Shown: piece after piece, positions 10,496 through 20,439 of the stretch
Position numbering within the stretch: the first letter of the stretch is position 1
Layout: each line of letters opens with the position of its first letter
Position numbers and translations under genes: made by a program
Assembly: GCA_024220525.1 (NCBI GenBank)
Contig: JAMYWO010000460.1
Span: 1 to 24,409 of the forward strand
Direction: 5' to 3'
Length of the DNA: 24,409 nucleotides
From: Cochliopodium minus
Taxonomy: Eukaryota > Discosea > Himatismenida > Cochliopodiidae
Notes under the pieces: generated by a model
Told to the model about the DNA's origin: nothing
What the model saw: only the letters and a program-made list of their open reading frames with translations
The model's database searches: none

Positions 10496-12251
10496 ATGAA
10501 AGGGATTCACAGTTTTTCTTCATCTCATTCAACTAATCTATGGATTGGAAATCAATGTAAATAATTATCATTAGTTTTCTCTTGACAAATAATATAATAT
10601 ATCTTTTTTCTTTCAGTATTTGGATGGGGAGGAGAAATAAATGAACCCAAACATTTGGTCCATTTAGAAAAATTTGGAATTGTGGCCATAAGTGCAGGAT
10701 ATTCTTTTATACTAGGTTTGAAATTGATAATTAAATCATAATAAGGAATATGTACAAAATATATCCATCTATCCCTATAATATGAGAAGAAGATATTCAA
10801 TTTAAAAGGATTTGACATTGATTATTAGGTCTATCACATAAATCCGATCTATATTATCTCCAGAAAGATAAAGCACTAAAAATCGAAATTTCCAATTTCC
10901 CAAAAGACAAAAAAATAATTCAAATAGCTTGTGGAGATGATTTTTCATGTTTTTTGTATTCAAAATTATTTTTTTTCATTCAATTTAATTTTAATTTTAT
11001 TTTTAATTTTATTTTAGAACAAATGAAGGAAACATTTGCAACTTTAAATCTCAAATTAATTCGTTAATCAAATGTACTATCTTTGATAATAATGTAAAGT
11101 TCAAATTAATCAGCTGTGGAGAGTAAAAAAAAAATAAAAATTAAAAAATTTAAATTAAAAAAAATTTAAATTAATAAAATTAAATTTGTAGTCATCATGC
11201 ATTAGCAATCTCAGAAGATGGAAAAGTTTATGGATGGGTTACTTGATAAATTAAAAAAAATTCAAAAAATAATTATTACCATTTTTTAAAAAAAAAACAG
11301 GGTAAATCTGGTTCTTATCAGCTTGCCACAGATCAGGACCTTCCATCGCCTGTACCAATAAAAGGACTCCCACAAAATGAAATATTTGTAGATTTAATAA
11401 CTGGTTAAAAAAAAATATAAAAATTATTTTTTAATTTTTAATTTTAATTTTTTAATTTTTTAATTTAACATTGATTTTTGTTTTTTTAAAAGGGGGTTAC
11501 GATAGTATGGCAAAAACGAAATCCAACCAGTATTTTGTTTGGGGATCAAATTCTTGTGGACAATTAGGAACAGGAATACCAGGTATTCCCAAAAAAATCC
11601 TCGCAAATAAAAAATAAAATCAAAATTATTTTTCCAAACTAATTAATTATTTTCAATTATTTTTCCAAAAAAAAATAAAATTAGGGATTATTGTCACTCC
11701 CCAAAAAGCAATTTTATTCGAAAAATTCGAGATTAAAAGAATCGTTTGTAAGAAAAAAATAATAATTGTTTATTATTTATGTTAAATTTTTATTGAAAAT
11801 TTTTTTTTTTTTTTATTGAAAGTTCATTATTTTTTTAAAAAAAAAATTGTTTTTAATTATTTTTTAAAATAATTATATTTATTATTTGGATAAATAGTGG
11901 GTTGCAATCACTCTCTGATTTTGACAGAAGATGGATCATTATATGGGCAAAAATAAAACAAAATAAAAAACTTTTTTAACATTTTTGCTTAACAAATGGA
12001 AAAACAAAAATTGAAAAAAATTTTAGTTTGGGAGATCATTCTTTGTCTCAGTTGGGAATTGGATCTAAAACTGGACCATTCCNNNNNNNNNNNNNNNNNN
12101 NNNNNNNNNNNNNNNNNNNNNNNNNNNNNNNNNNNNNNNNNNNNNNNNNNNNNNNNNNNNNNNNNNNNNNNNNNNNNNNNNNATCACTCGTGTCCCAAGA
12201 TTACTTTCTTACAAAATCATAAAATATCTCTTGTATTCTCATTTCAATTAA
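10496..12251 (+). CDS. RCC1-repeat protein (interrupted by assembly gap)
   Basis: Exons: 10496-10556, 10617-10715, 10829-10955, 11018-11122, 11192-11237, 11301-11403, 11493-11582, 11685-11747, 11898-11946 and 12027-12082, where 100 N begin. All phases agree. The product is built of RCC1 blades: LFGWGG, ISAGYSFIL, IACGDDFSCFL, ISCGDHHALAISEDGKVYGWG, YFVWGSNSCGQLGTGIPG and LGCNHSLILTEDGSLYG. RCC1 propellers act as GTPase exchange factors or as protein and membrane adaptors; nothing here points to Ran specifically. The intron at 11947-12026 uses a GC donor. Behind the gap, a plus-strand frame 12183-12251 (ITRVPRLLSYKI..., ending TAA) could be the last RCC1 piece, but this is a weak guess, as a minus-strand reading also exists. 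The ATG follows 11 A. Confidence 0.8.
11947..12026 (+). other. GC-AG intron
   Basis: The preceding exon ends TTATATGG and the intron starts GCAAAAAT, the usual GTAAAAAT donor with T replaced by C. It ends TTTTAG. Removing it joins SLYG to LGDHSLSQLG in the expected RCC1 frame, while no GT donor is available nearby. Confidence 0.65.
12083..12182. other. 100-N assembly gap
   Basis: Exactly 100 undetermined bases lie inside or just after an RCC1 exon. The size is a conventional scaffold placeholder, so the true distance and possibly several exons of the RCC1 gene are unknown. Confidence 0.98.
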
Positions 12252-12488
12252 CTGAAAAAAAAAAGAATAAAAAATCAATTTTAATTTTCATTTAGATTTC
12301 TTATTATATAAAATTAAATATAATTCAAAGTTCATTTTGGTAATTTAAGAAGATATTTGGATAAATCCACTTGAATTTTTTCAACTAATAGTGCATTCTT
12401 TATTAAAGCAAACTTGAAGAATATTATCAAAAAAATCTAAGTTCCCATTTTTCAATTCAATACTTCCAACAAAGTTATTTCTTGCCAT
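12201..12488 (-). CDS. Possible small minus-strand gene, unknown
   Basis: On the minus strand an ATG at 12488-12486 opens a 35-codon frame to 12381 (starting MARNNFVGSIELKNG). Downstream a good acceptor with a long pyrimidine tract at 12254-12252 precedes a 16-residue open end (LIEMRIQEIFYDFVRK, stop 12203-12201). Joining them needs a GTTTGC donor inside the first frame, giving only about 41 residues. I do not recognise it. The second part overlaps, antisense, a possible last exon of the RCC1 gene. It may be two chance frames, and the region lacks the homopolymer look of introns. Confidence 0.22.
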
Positions 12489-12585
12489 TATCTAAAATAA
12501 AACTAATCATAAAAATTAATAATAAAAATAAAATAAAATTCCTTCACTCTGATTTGATAAAAATATTTTTTTCAAAAGAAAAGAA

Positions 12586-15140
12586 ATGACAGAAGAAAGT
12601 AGCAGTACATCAGATGATAGCAAAGAATATTATAATTTCATTAATGGGTAAAAAAATTTAACTTTTTTATATTTTATTTTAAATTTTTAATTTTCCTTCT
12701 GTAATTTTCCTTATAAAATATTTTACTTCATTTCTTTAAAGTCTAAAAACACCCAAACACAGTGGATCACTAAATCATTCTTTGAATATAAATGATTTTA
12801 GAAAATTAGGAGGTAATATAAGTAAATAATTTGCATAATTTAAAATTCATACAAAATAAAAAAAACAGAAAATTTTGTATTAACAACAAATCAAAGAAAA
12901 ACATTCGAGGAGAGCACTGATGATATACAAATACAAGAATTAGATTTATCATTGTTGGAAAAAAAAAAAAAATCAATTTCTGGCGAATTATTTGAAGATA
13001 GACCAATGCAAAGTGAAAGAAAAACAGTATCTGAAAGAGCGCTCAGAAAAAAATCGAGTTCAGAAGAAATATTCGATAATATCAAATCCCCATCAACAAC
13101 CAGAGAAGGCAAGAAAAAAATAAGACCCTCCATCTACAATATCCCCAATCAAATCAAAGATAGGAAGAATTCAGTGACCCAAAATGTTTCATCTGTAAAA
13201 AATAATAATAAAAAAAATTTCTTAAAATTCTATTTTAATTCTCCTTTATAATTTTTATAATTTTATTTTCTTACCTTATATCCATCCATACAATACAATA
13301 CTAAATTAAATTATATACATTTGATGATTTAATTCAATTTTGTAACCGCATTCCGATTTTTTTTGGACACAAAAAAATAATAAAAATGAAAATTAAATAT
13401 ATTCATTAAAAAAATATAAATCTTAACTTTTTCACAAATCTTTTTTAAAAAGGTTAAAAATTTTCTTTTCAAATTGGTTCCTTCAGATTTGTTGTTCGGA
13501 TTGCTTTCACAACTAATAATAGAATGCAGAAAGAACAACGACTTCATCACCCTCAACTCTATCATCGAACTGTTGGAGTACCGAAGCCAAAAAATAAATT
13601 TTATATCTTACATCATCCAAAACAGAATCAATGAAACTAAAACAGGAGATGTAATTCTAAGAGAATCTTGTAAAAATTATCATTTTTTAAATTTATTTTT
13701 TCCTTTATTTTCTTTTTTTTTAAAAAAAAATTTTTGATAATTTTTTTTCATCATGTTTTTTTTATTATAATTTTTTTTACTTTATTTTCTTTTTTTTTTT
13801 GAATTTTTTTTATATAATTTCATCTCCTTTTCTATTTTTTCTTTGCATTTTTTTTTTTCCATTATTTACTTTTTTTTCATCAATTTTTTTTTAGCTTTCG
13901 AAACTTGGTTCTTGTCTTTTTATTTCAGAGTTAAAGGAGAAATATTCATCACTGTAAAAAATTATTTCTTTTTCTTCACATTTATTCATTTCACTTTTTT
14001 TTTTGAATAAATAAAAAAATTTAGTCTGTTTTAATGCCCATTTTGGAAATAATGATGAACTACCCTGAAAGTTTCGAAATCAACCCTCAAAAAATAAAGC
14101 ATCCCATGTTCATGAAATCACATCTCCTAAACATTTCATCAATTGCAACAACACTTATAGATTCAATCATAGATAATATTCAATTCATCCCAATGTAAAA
14201 AAAAATTCTAAAAAAAAAAATTAAATAATTTTATTTTTTTTTTCTCATTAAGTGAAATAAGAAAAGTAATCACCATCATAAAAAACATTGCTCGTGTGAA
14301 ATACCAGAATGACAAAGTAGCGATGAACGGAGCATTTTCTATTTTCTTTTTAAGATTCATTTGTATATCTCTGGTTTGCCCTTCTGATTTTGGCGTTCCA
14401 GAAAATCTTTTAACTGAAAATTTGAAGTCTCCTCTCATTGTAATCTCCAAAAGTATGTTTTTTTTTTTTTAAAACAAAATTTATTAAATATTTTTTATTT
14501 TTATTTTTTAGTTCTGGGATGTTGGTCAAATGATATTTTATACGAAGAAGAACATCCTCTTTATCAGTAAAAAAAAAAAAAAAAATTTTTCTTTTACAAA
14601 ACTAATCTTTTTTTTTTTTAAAAAAGTTTCAATACTTGGCTTAAAGAAAATAATTCCAAGAAAATTTTGTTGACAGAAAAATTATTGTTGGATGAAAACC
14701 AGCTCAAAGATGAAACGTATAACCCCGTTGAAGATCCCAATGAATCAAAGCCTCACCTCAATGGTTACCTTCACTCTATTGAAAAATCTCAAAAATTCTC
14801 TTCTTATTTGATGAAGAAAATTGTTTTTTATGGTCTTAATGAAAATTTGGATGAAGATTCTTCGGAAAGTTCAAAAGATAACTCCAAAAATAATAAAAAT
14901 GTAAATAAAGATAATAAAGAAAAAAACAAAGAGAAAGAAAAGAGTAAAGATAAGAAAAAGGACAAGATGATAATCACCCCTGAAATTGCTTACAAGTCTG
15001 TTTATCAGCTTTTGAAGAAAAATCAGCCTAAGATGAGCGAAAAAGATTTTCAGTTGGTTGAGATGATGGAAATGTTTGTCAATCTTGATCACAAAAAAAG
15101 TCAAAATGTCGCTGTTAAAACTAAAAATAAGAATAAATAA
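12586..15140 (+). CDS. RasGAP-domain protein
   Basis: Nine exons close in frame: 12586-12647, 12742-12812, 12869-13194, 13453-13669, 13895-13953, 14025-14194, 14253-14452, 14512-14566 and 14627-15140 (TAA), 557 residues. Residues 1-150 are polar, Ser/Lys/Glu-rich and probably disordered. Residues about 155-395 show the RasGAP pattern: VILRESSFET with the arginine finger at R223, IFITSVLMPIL, IEIRKVI, and GAFSIFFLRF with the structural arginine at R336, followed by a CPSDF segment. The C-terminus holds a Lys/Asp/Asn-rich stretch (about 455-500) and then a short helical tail. It would speed GTP hydrolysis by a Ras-like GTPase at a membrane. The usual PA after FLRF is SL here. The first three exons are linked by a 258-base intron in phase; alternatively they end at a TAA at 13251 and are a separate gene, but then the GAP exons would have no start. 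Confidence 0.72.
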
Positions 15141-15241
15141 AGTTTGTTTTGTAATTAAGCAACTGTTTTTTTTCTTATTGAATCAAAAAATATTAATATT
15201 CAACATAAAATCAAAATAAAATTAAAATTGAAAAAATCCAG

Positions 15242-17198
15242 ATGGATAAAAATTTTATAAAGAAGATTGGAGAAGATTACTTTGATACATCTCCTTTAAT
15301 TACTAATGAAATATCAATATTTGAAAACATAATCCATCAAAAAGAAAGCATCTTCCTCCATCTATCCAATAATTTGATTGTGAAGATTATTATATTGGCC
15401 ATTCAATCAGAAACAGAAGCATCATCAATCTACCTTTTGTTCAAAAACATGTCTTCCTCTTGCAAAAGAATATTTAAATTATGCCATTCAACATTAATCA
15501 AAGGCGAATTAAAGTATACAGTATATCAAAGACAAAAGAGTTATATGTTCAATTTGATTGGAAATATCAACAGTAATTCAATTCACTTTAATCTTTTTGA
15601 TCAAAATGAATTATATAATTTTTTTTAATAGGTGAAAAGAATAGAATGGGAGAATATTTCAACGAATTCAAAGAAAAGAAAGATTTGGAAAATTTTGAAA
15701 AGCTTTTATATCTCTTTCATCTGTAAAAAAAAAAAAAAAAAAAATATTAATAAATTAAATTCAAATTTATAAAAGATATGTAGATAATATGAAAGAAAAA
15801 AAATTAAATTTTGAGGTGTTCAAGTTAGTAATGGCTAGCAAAGATGAAAAATATAGCATCACAAAAACAGTTTTGATACAAAAAGCATTAGAAAATATCG
15901 AAAAATCTGTAAAATTATTGATGCACTCCTGTTTATCTCAATCATTGACTTTAAAATCTAATACCCTTATCAACTGTGCAATAACATTAATTTCAAATTT
16001 GAATCTTCCTTCTGCTAAGATAACATTTAACGAGCCATTACTCAAAATATTTTCACCAAAACACTCTAATAATGAAGAAAATTGTGAAGAAGAATATTCT
16101 ACCTATAAGAAAGCAATCGTTTGTTTTTCTATAATAAATAGATTGGAAGATTTAAGTGACAATAATTCCCTTTACTACGAAAGAGTTGACAGAAAAACTT
16201 TTTCAAAAGATTTTCTTCCCCACACAAAAAATTTGGGATCTTTCGTTCTATTATTCATAAAAACTCCTTTTTGGAAAGTTTATCTCCCTTTTTTCAGATA
16301 CTTTGTTGACGTTTTCTCCAAAGAAATATCTTTTTACAATTCAGAACTTTCCCATTACTTTGTTTTGATTGTCAAAAAAATTTCAACCGAAAATTTGGAC
16401 GAAAAAAACAAAAATTATTTTGTCATAAAATTTGTTTTGATAGTTGATAGAATAAACTCTTATCTTCTTTCTTCTACCAAAATAATTTCGGAAAGAGAAC
16501 TAATGTGTTTAGGTTCTATTATATCTCAAATGATCCAGTTTTGTTTCTCCTTAGACGAAATATTTTCAAATGAAACATTATTGTTTGAGAAGATGATGTT
16601 TTCATTTTGTTTTTTCTTTAATTTTAATATTAGTGAAAAAATGAAAAATATTTCTTCTTCTTTTCTTTCTAAAATTCAAATGTACGCTAGAATTTCTCCT
16701 TTTTACTATTTTCTCTTTCAAAATCTTTTGAAAGACTTTTCTTTTTTCCAAGAAAAAAATCTTGATCGGAATATCATCTCTCAAATCGATTTTTCTTTGA
16801 ATTCCATCAACTCTCTGGTTCTAACAAAAGCAAAAGAACTTTATGTTGGACTTAAACAAGTTTTTCTTGTTGGATCTTTGAATCTTCTCATGAGATCTTT
16901 CATAGAAAACAATAATGACAAAGAAAATTCTGAAACACTGAAAATTTCTTTGTATTTTGGGAACATTTCAAAATTTTTAATTGAAGATCTTAATGTTTTG
17001 GTTTCTTTTACAAATGATACAACTGGGGGTATTTTGTTTGAAAGTGATCATAACCATGTTCCTCCCCTTTTGGAGTTTTTGACTACTCAGAATTTACAAT
17101 GTGACTATGTACAAGATAAAAACTTTTCTTTCTTGGTTTTAGTAAAATGGAAATTTCTTGGATTAGAATACAGTTATCAACATGTTTGTATTGTTTGA
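15242..17198 (+). CDS. Large helical protein, possible F-box N-terminus
   Basis: Three exons close in frame: 15242-15572, 15632-15722 and 15776-17198 (TGA), 614 residues. I do not recognise the protein as a whole. Residues about 35-80 (HLSNNLIVKIIILAI ... NMSSSCKRIFKL) resemble an F-box: a leucine-rich start, LxxKI, and a C-terminal SCKRIFKL like the VCKxWxxL end. If so, it would recruit targets to an SCF ubiquitin ligase. The rest is mostly alpha-helical and rich in Phe, Leu, Ser and Lys, without clear motifs, signal peptide or strong membrane helices. It starts 101 bases after the RasGAP gene and ends only 14 bases before the hydrolase start. The gene model is firm, the F-box call weak. Confidence 0.7.
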
Positions 17199-17212
17199 AA
17201 TTAAAATAAAAA

Positions 17213-18302
17213 ATGAACCAAGAAAATCATGTTAAAGAATTAATTGTAATCAATGATACTATTTCAATAGAATCTATATACAGAATATTTGAAGATAATG
17301 AGAATGAATATGTAAGGAATTTGCATTTTCTTTGATTTATAATTTCATTTACTTATGTTCAAAAGGGAATCATAATGGTACATGCTCATCCCATGTATGG
17401 TAAATGAAATCGAGAATTATTGATATCAAATCTTATTCATAAAGAAATATATCCTAAATATAAAAATTGAATCCTTTACAATTCAATAGGAGGGTAAATT
17501 GAAATCAATATAAACAAATCAAAGAATATATTAATTGATTTCGAAATTGATTAGATCGATGTATATCAATGTGGTTTCGGAGGGTTTCGATTTCTTTTGC
17601 AAGAAAAGGATCTCTTGTTTGAAATACAACATGCGAATGAATTCACAAAGATCATATTGGGGAACATCTGATCGTGAAGATCTAGGTATTCGATAATTCC
17701 ATTCTTTCATTTCTCTCATTTTTGTTTTTACTTCAATCATAACAGAAAAGATTATTGAATTTTTTCACAACAAAATACAAAAGAAAATTATACCAATAGG
17801 TAAAGAGATTTAAGAAAAAAAATTGATTCAGCTTTTATTTTCATTATACATCAATTTTTAATGGATACAATTCATCTTGTGAGTTGATAAATTATCATTC
17901 AATTCAATTCAACCAGAAAATTAAAATTGAATTTATTGAATTTTCAATTTTTTTTTTATTAAATCCTAAATAGGATATTCTTACGGTTCTGTTATTGCAT
18001 CTTCTCTTCAATCCAATCAACACGTAAAGTCATTTGTATCGATTTCTTATCCTTTTGGTGTTGCATGGGTCTTAGGAGTGTACTACCTCAAAGAACACAC
18101 CATCTCCAAAGACAAAAAAAGCTACTGGATAGCAGGAAACAAAGATATGTTCACCAGTTTCAATTCTTTCAAGAAAAACATGCTATCTTACGACAAGAAT
18201 CTCACTGATTACGAAATATTGAACGATGTTGATCATTTTTGGATGGACAAGGAAAAAATTCTTTTTGACAAAATATTTGATTGGATAGAAAAATCAAATT
18301 AA
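17213..18302 (+). CDS. Alpha/beta hydrolase
   Basis: Six exons, phases consistent: 17213-17311, 17366-17399, 17490-17493 (4 bases), 17555-17685, 17746-17799 and 17974-18302 (TAA), 216 residues. The order of motifs fits a small serine hydrolase of the alpha/beta fold: HAHPMYGGSM after the first strand (oxyanion region, like the HPHPLYGG motif), LKYNMR...REDL in the place of the family's FNFRG...E-DL, the nucleophile elbow GYSYGS with Ser110, GNKD with Asp165, and VDHFW with His195. That gives a complete Ser-Asp-His triad. The substrate is unknown; relatives include esterases and peptidase-like hydrolases. No signal peptide is seen. The last 49 codons are duplicated at 20895-21041. Confidence 0.85.
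17490..17493 (+). other. 4-base micro-exon (GAGG)
   Basis: The upstream exon ends TAT-G before GTAAAT, and the downstream exon starts A-TCG-ATG after TTAG. Joining them directly breaks the frame. Inserting the four bases between AATAG and GTAAATT restores TAT-GGA-GGA-TCG-ATG (YGGSM), the conserved motif of the hydrolase family. The micro-exon has its own acceptor and donor. Confidence 0.72.
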
Positions 18303-18533
18303 AAAATTAAATTATTAATTATTTGACTTGTTCCGATAATTTAACAGTTAATCTTGTTTATTTTAACTTTTAACTTTGAGAAGCGAAGGATAACTACTTG
18401 ATACTTTAAAGAGGGGTTCTTTTTTCCAAAAACTCACATGCCTTATTTTAATTAGAGCCGCATTCATTATGTCAGAGAAAGTGATTCATGAACAAAAAAA
18501 ACATAATTTCAAAAAATTTTTATTTTGTTTTTT
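18303..18533. other. Convergent spacer with partly repeated sequence
   Basis: The spacer lies between two genes that end toward each other. The first 90 or so bases (for example TTTGACTTGTT, ATCTTGTTTATTTTAAC) recur in diverged form at about 21060-21140, so this 3' flank was duplicated along with the end of the hydrolase gene. Confidence 0.65.
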
Positions 18534-19448
18534 TCATTTATTAATTTTTTTAAAATAAAAATTATAAATAAAAGCAACATAAGCCGCAAAAAAAAAGGAT
18601 GCACTTAATGCTCTGATATAACTGTTTGAGCAACAAGGCCAAATGTAATAATTTCCATATGAACCACTAAGAAGAAAAAAAAGGTAAACAATAGCTATCA
18701 AGTGAAGAAGAAAGATCGGTAAATTGATTTTGCAACAAATTTTATCTTTGAAATGAGGATTAACACTTTTAATATAAATGAACAAAACTAAAGGCAAGCA
18801 GAGGAACAAAATAGTAGCACTAAGGATAGGGAACATACAAGTAAAATCACAAAAACTTTCAGGTTGCGAGCAGACAGCTTGATTCAAAGTACCATTGTGA
18901 TAACCAGCAAATAAGATTTGAATATTGTAGAATTTTCGTGATCTGGAAACACATAGCTCTGTTGAATATCCAAACCCTGCCAAGTTAATAATAAATAAAA
19001 AAATCAACAATCCAATTGTTCTTTTCTTCCCTTTTAATGATACATTTTTTGATCTCTTTTTGTTTATCAAGTAATCTTCTTCTGTATAATCATGATAATA
19101 ATATTTTTCTGATTCAGAAACATTAAATTTTGAAAGTTTTGCTTTAAATTTCAAAGTATAATCTAACACTTTATTTATCAGTTCTGTTTCATCTTCTTTT
19201 AGTAGAACATCTTTGTAATCTACTATTAACATTTCGAAATTAACAGTCCCATGTTTAATGAATTTATCCTCAATTTGAAGAAGATCCAACAAATAAAGGA
19301 AATTATGAACAGTTTTGAATTTGGCTAAATGAGGATAGTAAAAATCGTTTTCTTTGCAATTTTTTAATAAAAAAAGTGATAAGATATCTTTTAATTTTTT
19401 AATTTTGAGAATATGAAGGCAATTGAATTTTAATCCAAAATTCATCAT
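18534..19448 (-). CDS. Four-pass membrane protein with BTB-like N-terminus
   Basis: An intronless frame of 304 residues from the ATG at 19448-19446. The first 65 residues (for example KDILSLFLLKN ... NFLYLLDLLQIEDKF) resemble the C-terminal half of a BTB/POZ domain. Residues about 140-303 hold four membrane helices: TIGLLIFLFIINLAGFG; ILSATILFLCLPLVLFIYI; INLPIFLLHLIAIVYLFFLL; and ASFFFAAYVAFIYNF. The loop between helices 1 and 2 has several cysteines and an NGT glycosylation site, so it is probably extracytoplasmic. Upstream, the missing BTB half can be read in other frames: an ATG at 19565-19563 (MRFELDIVFF), then ISDYHSSSVVISGFFDSR, then a frame to 19399 (MENWDLIEIDDEFW). No GT donor exists in the overlap, so one or two homopolymer indels, real or from assembly, probably split the gene. 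Function unknown. Confidence 0.7.
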   Translation of the reverse strand: MMNFGLKFNCLHILKIKKLKDILSLFLLKNCKENDFYYPHLAKFKTVHNFLYLLDLLQIEDKFIKHGTVNFEMLIVDYKDVLLKEDETELINKVLDYTLKFKAKLSKFNVSESEKYYYHDYTEEDYLINKKRSKNVSLKGKKRTIGLLIFLFIINLAGFGYSTELCVSRSRKFYNIQILFAGYHNGTLNQAVCSQPESFCDFTCMFPILSATILFLCLPLVLFIYIKSVNPHFKDKICCKINLPIFLLHLIAIVYLFFLLSGSYGNYYIWPCCSNSYIRALSASFFFAAYVAFIYNFYFKKINK

Positions 19449-19565
19449 CAATTTCTATTAAATCCCAATTTTCCATTCTTGAATCAAAAAATCCTGATAT
19501 AACAACAGATGAAGAATGGTAATCTGAAATATTAAAAAAAAAACAATATCTAATTCAAATCTCAT
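19449..19565 (-). pseudogene. Out-of-frame 5' part of the BTB-like membrane gene
   Basis: Peptides read in two other minus-strand frames match the first half of a BTB domain (DIVFF, then HSSSVVISGFFDSR, then DLIEID). The first shift falls in a run of 10 T in gene direction (19537-19546 on the plus strand are A). The second must fall between 19448 and 19400. This is either true decay of the 5' end or sequencing error. Confidence 0.45.
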
Positions 19566-19620
19566 CTAATATTTGAATTCAAAAAATTAAAAAAAATGGA
19601 TTTGGAAGGAATAAAAAAAA

Positions 19621-20304
19621 ATGGAATTTATAGAAAAAGAATTTTATTATTATAAAGATAAAAGTAAATACATTTCAAAAGTGATAGTAAGATTAGAGGA
19701 AATTTTGGAAGATAATGGAAAAATTAGATTCATTTATATGAATGATAAAGATAGGAATAAAAAATATACAGTCATCTGTCCATTAAAAAATCTGTGCAAA
19801 ACAAGTGTCATAATTGAAGAAAGGGAGTATTCAAAATGGAAAGAAACATCCATCAATGCTTCTCCTTCAATAAAATATAACTACAGGGTGTTAAATAAGG
19901 AAGAGGAAAAATATTTTTCAAAGAATTATCTTGATTATATTCAACCCATCCATTTCCATCAACATGTTGAATCCATTAAAGCAAAAAAAAGGGAGAATAT
20001 GAGCTGTTATATGGGAATAAAAAAACCAGGTGTTCCACAAGATACCGAATACAATTATGATTTTTGGTTGATTTCAGAGAATATGGATGGGATTGTGATT
20101 GATACCTATAGCTGTTATTATTTAGTTTATAACAATAAAAAAGGAAATAAAAGACTCTTCTCCAAAATTGATAATATCATTGAAAAGATATCTAACAAAA
20201 ATTCATTAGATTTGGTGATTGATTTTAAGGAAAGTGAAAAACTTTATAATGGCAAACGTGTTGCTTTTTTGACTGATATTAAAATTAAACTCTTTTACCA
20301 TTAA
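19621..20304 (+). CDS. Hypothetical protein, intronless
   Basis: A single frame of 227 residues (TAA) behind a run of 8 A. I do not recognise it. It is Lys-, Glu-, Tyr- and Asn-rich, with no signal peptide, membrane helix or low-complexity tract, and looks like a folded cytosolic protein with mixed strands and helices (KVIVRLEEIL, IRFIYMND, YDFWLISENMDGIVIDTYS). An upstream ATG at 19596-19598 (MDLEGIKK) is one base out of frame across an A run and could be the true start if one A is wrong. It starts 173 bases from the ATG of the divergent membrane-protein gene, so the two may share a promoter. It has no introns, unlike most neighbours, as does the membrane-protein gene beside it. Confidence 0.7.
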   Translation: MEFIEKEFYYYKDKSKYISKVIVRLEEILEDNGKIRFIYMNDKDRNKKYTVICPLKNLCKTSVIIEEREYSKWKETSINASPSIKYNYRVLNKEEEKYFSKNYLDYIQPIHFHQHVESIKAKKRENMSCYMGIKKPGVPQDTEYNYDFWLISENMDGIVIDTYSCYYLVYNNKKGNKRLFSKIDNIIEKISNKNSLDLVIDFKESEKLYNGKRVAFLTDIKIKLFYH

Positions 20305-20439
20305 ATTTATTTTTCTCTTAAAATATATTTTTTTTTTAAATGAAGATATCTCCCTACTTATTAAGATCAAAGAGAGAAACAAAATAGGTCAAAAGAATGT
20401 TACTAATTCAAACACGTTGAAAAAGTTCTTGTTATTATT
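20305..20439. other. Spacer, nothing recognised
   Basis: A/T-rich sequence following the hypothetical gene; no gene or motif is seen before the remnant that begins at 20440. Confidence 0.5.

Noticed and set aside
13195-13251. In-frame end (TAA at 13251) of the 12586 gene
   Set aside because: Possible, but splicing at 13195 joins the RasGAP exons in phase 0 and gives them the start codon they otherwise lack.
17531-17740. Minus-strand 69-codon frame
   Set aside because: It is antisense to hydrolase exon 4, which carries the family motif LKYNMR...REDL on the plus strand.
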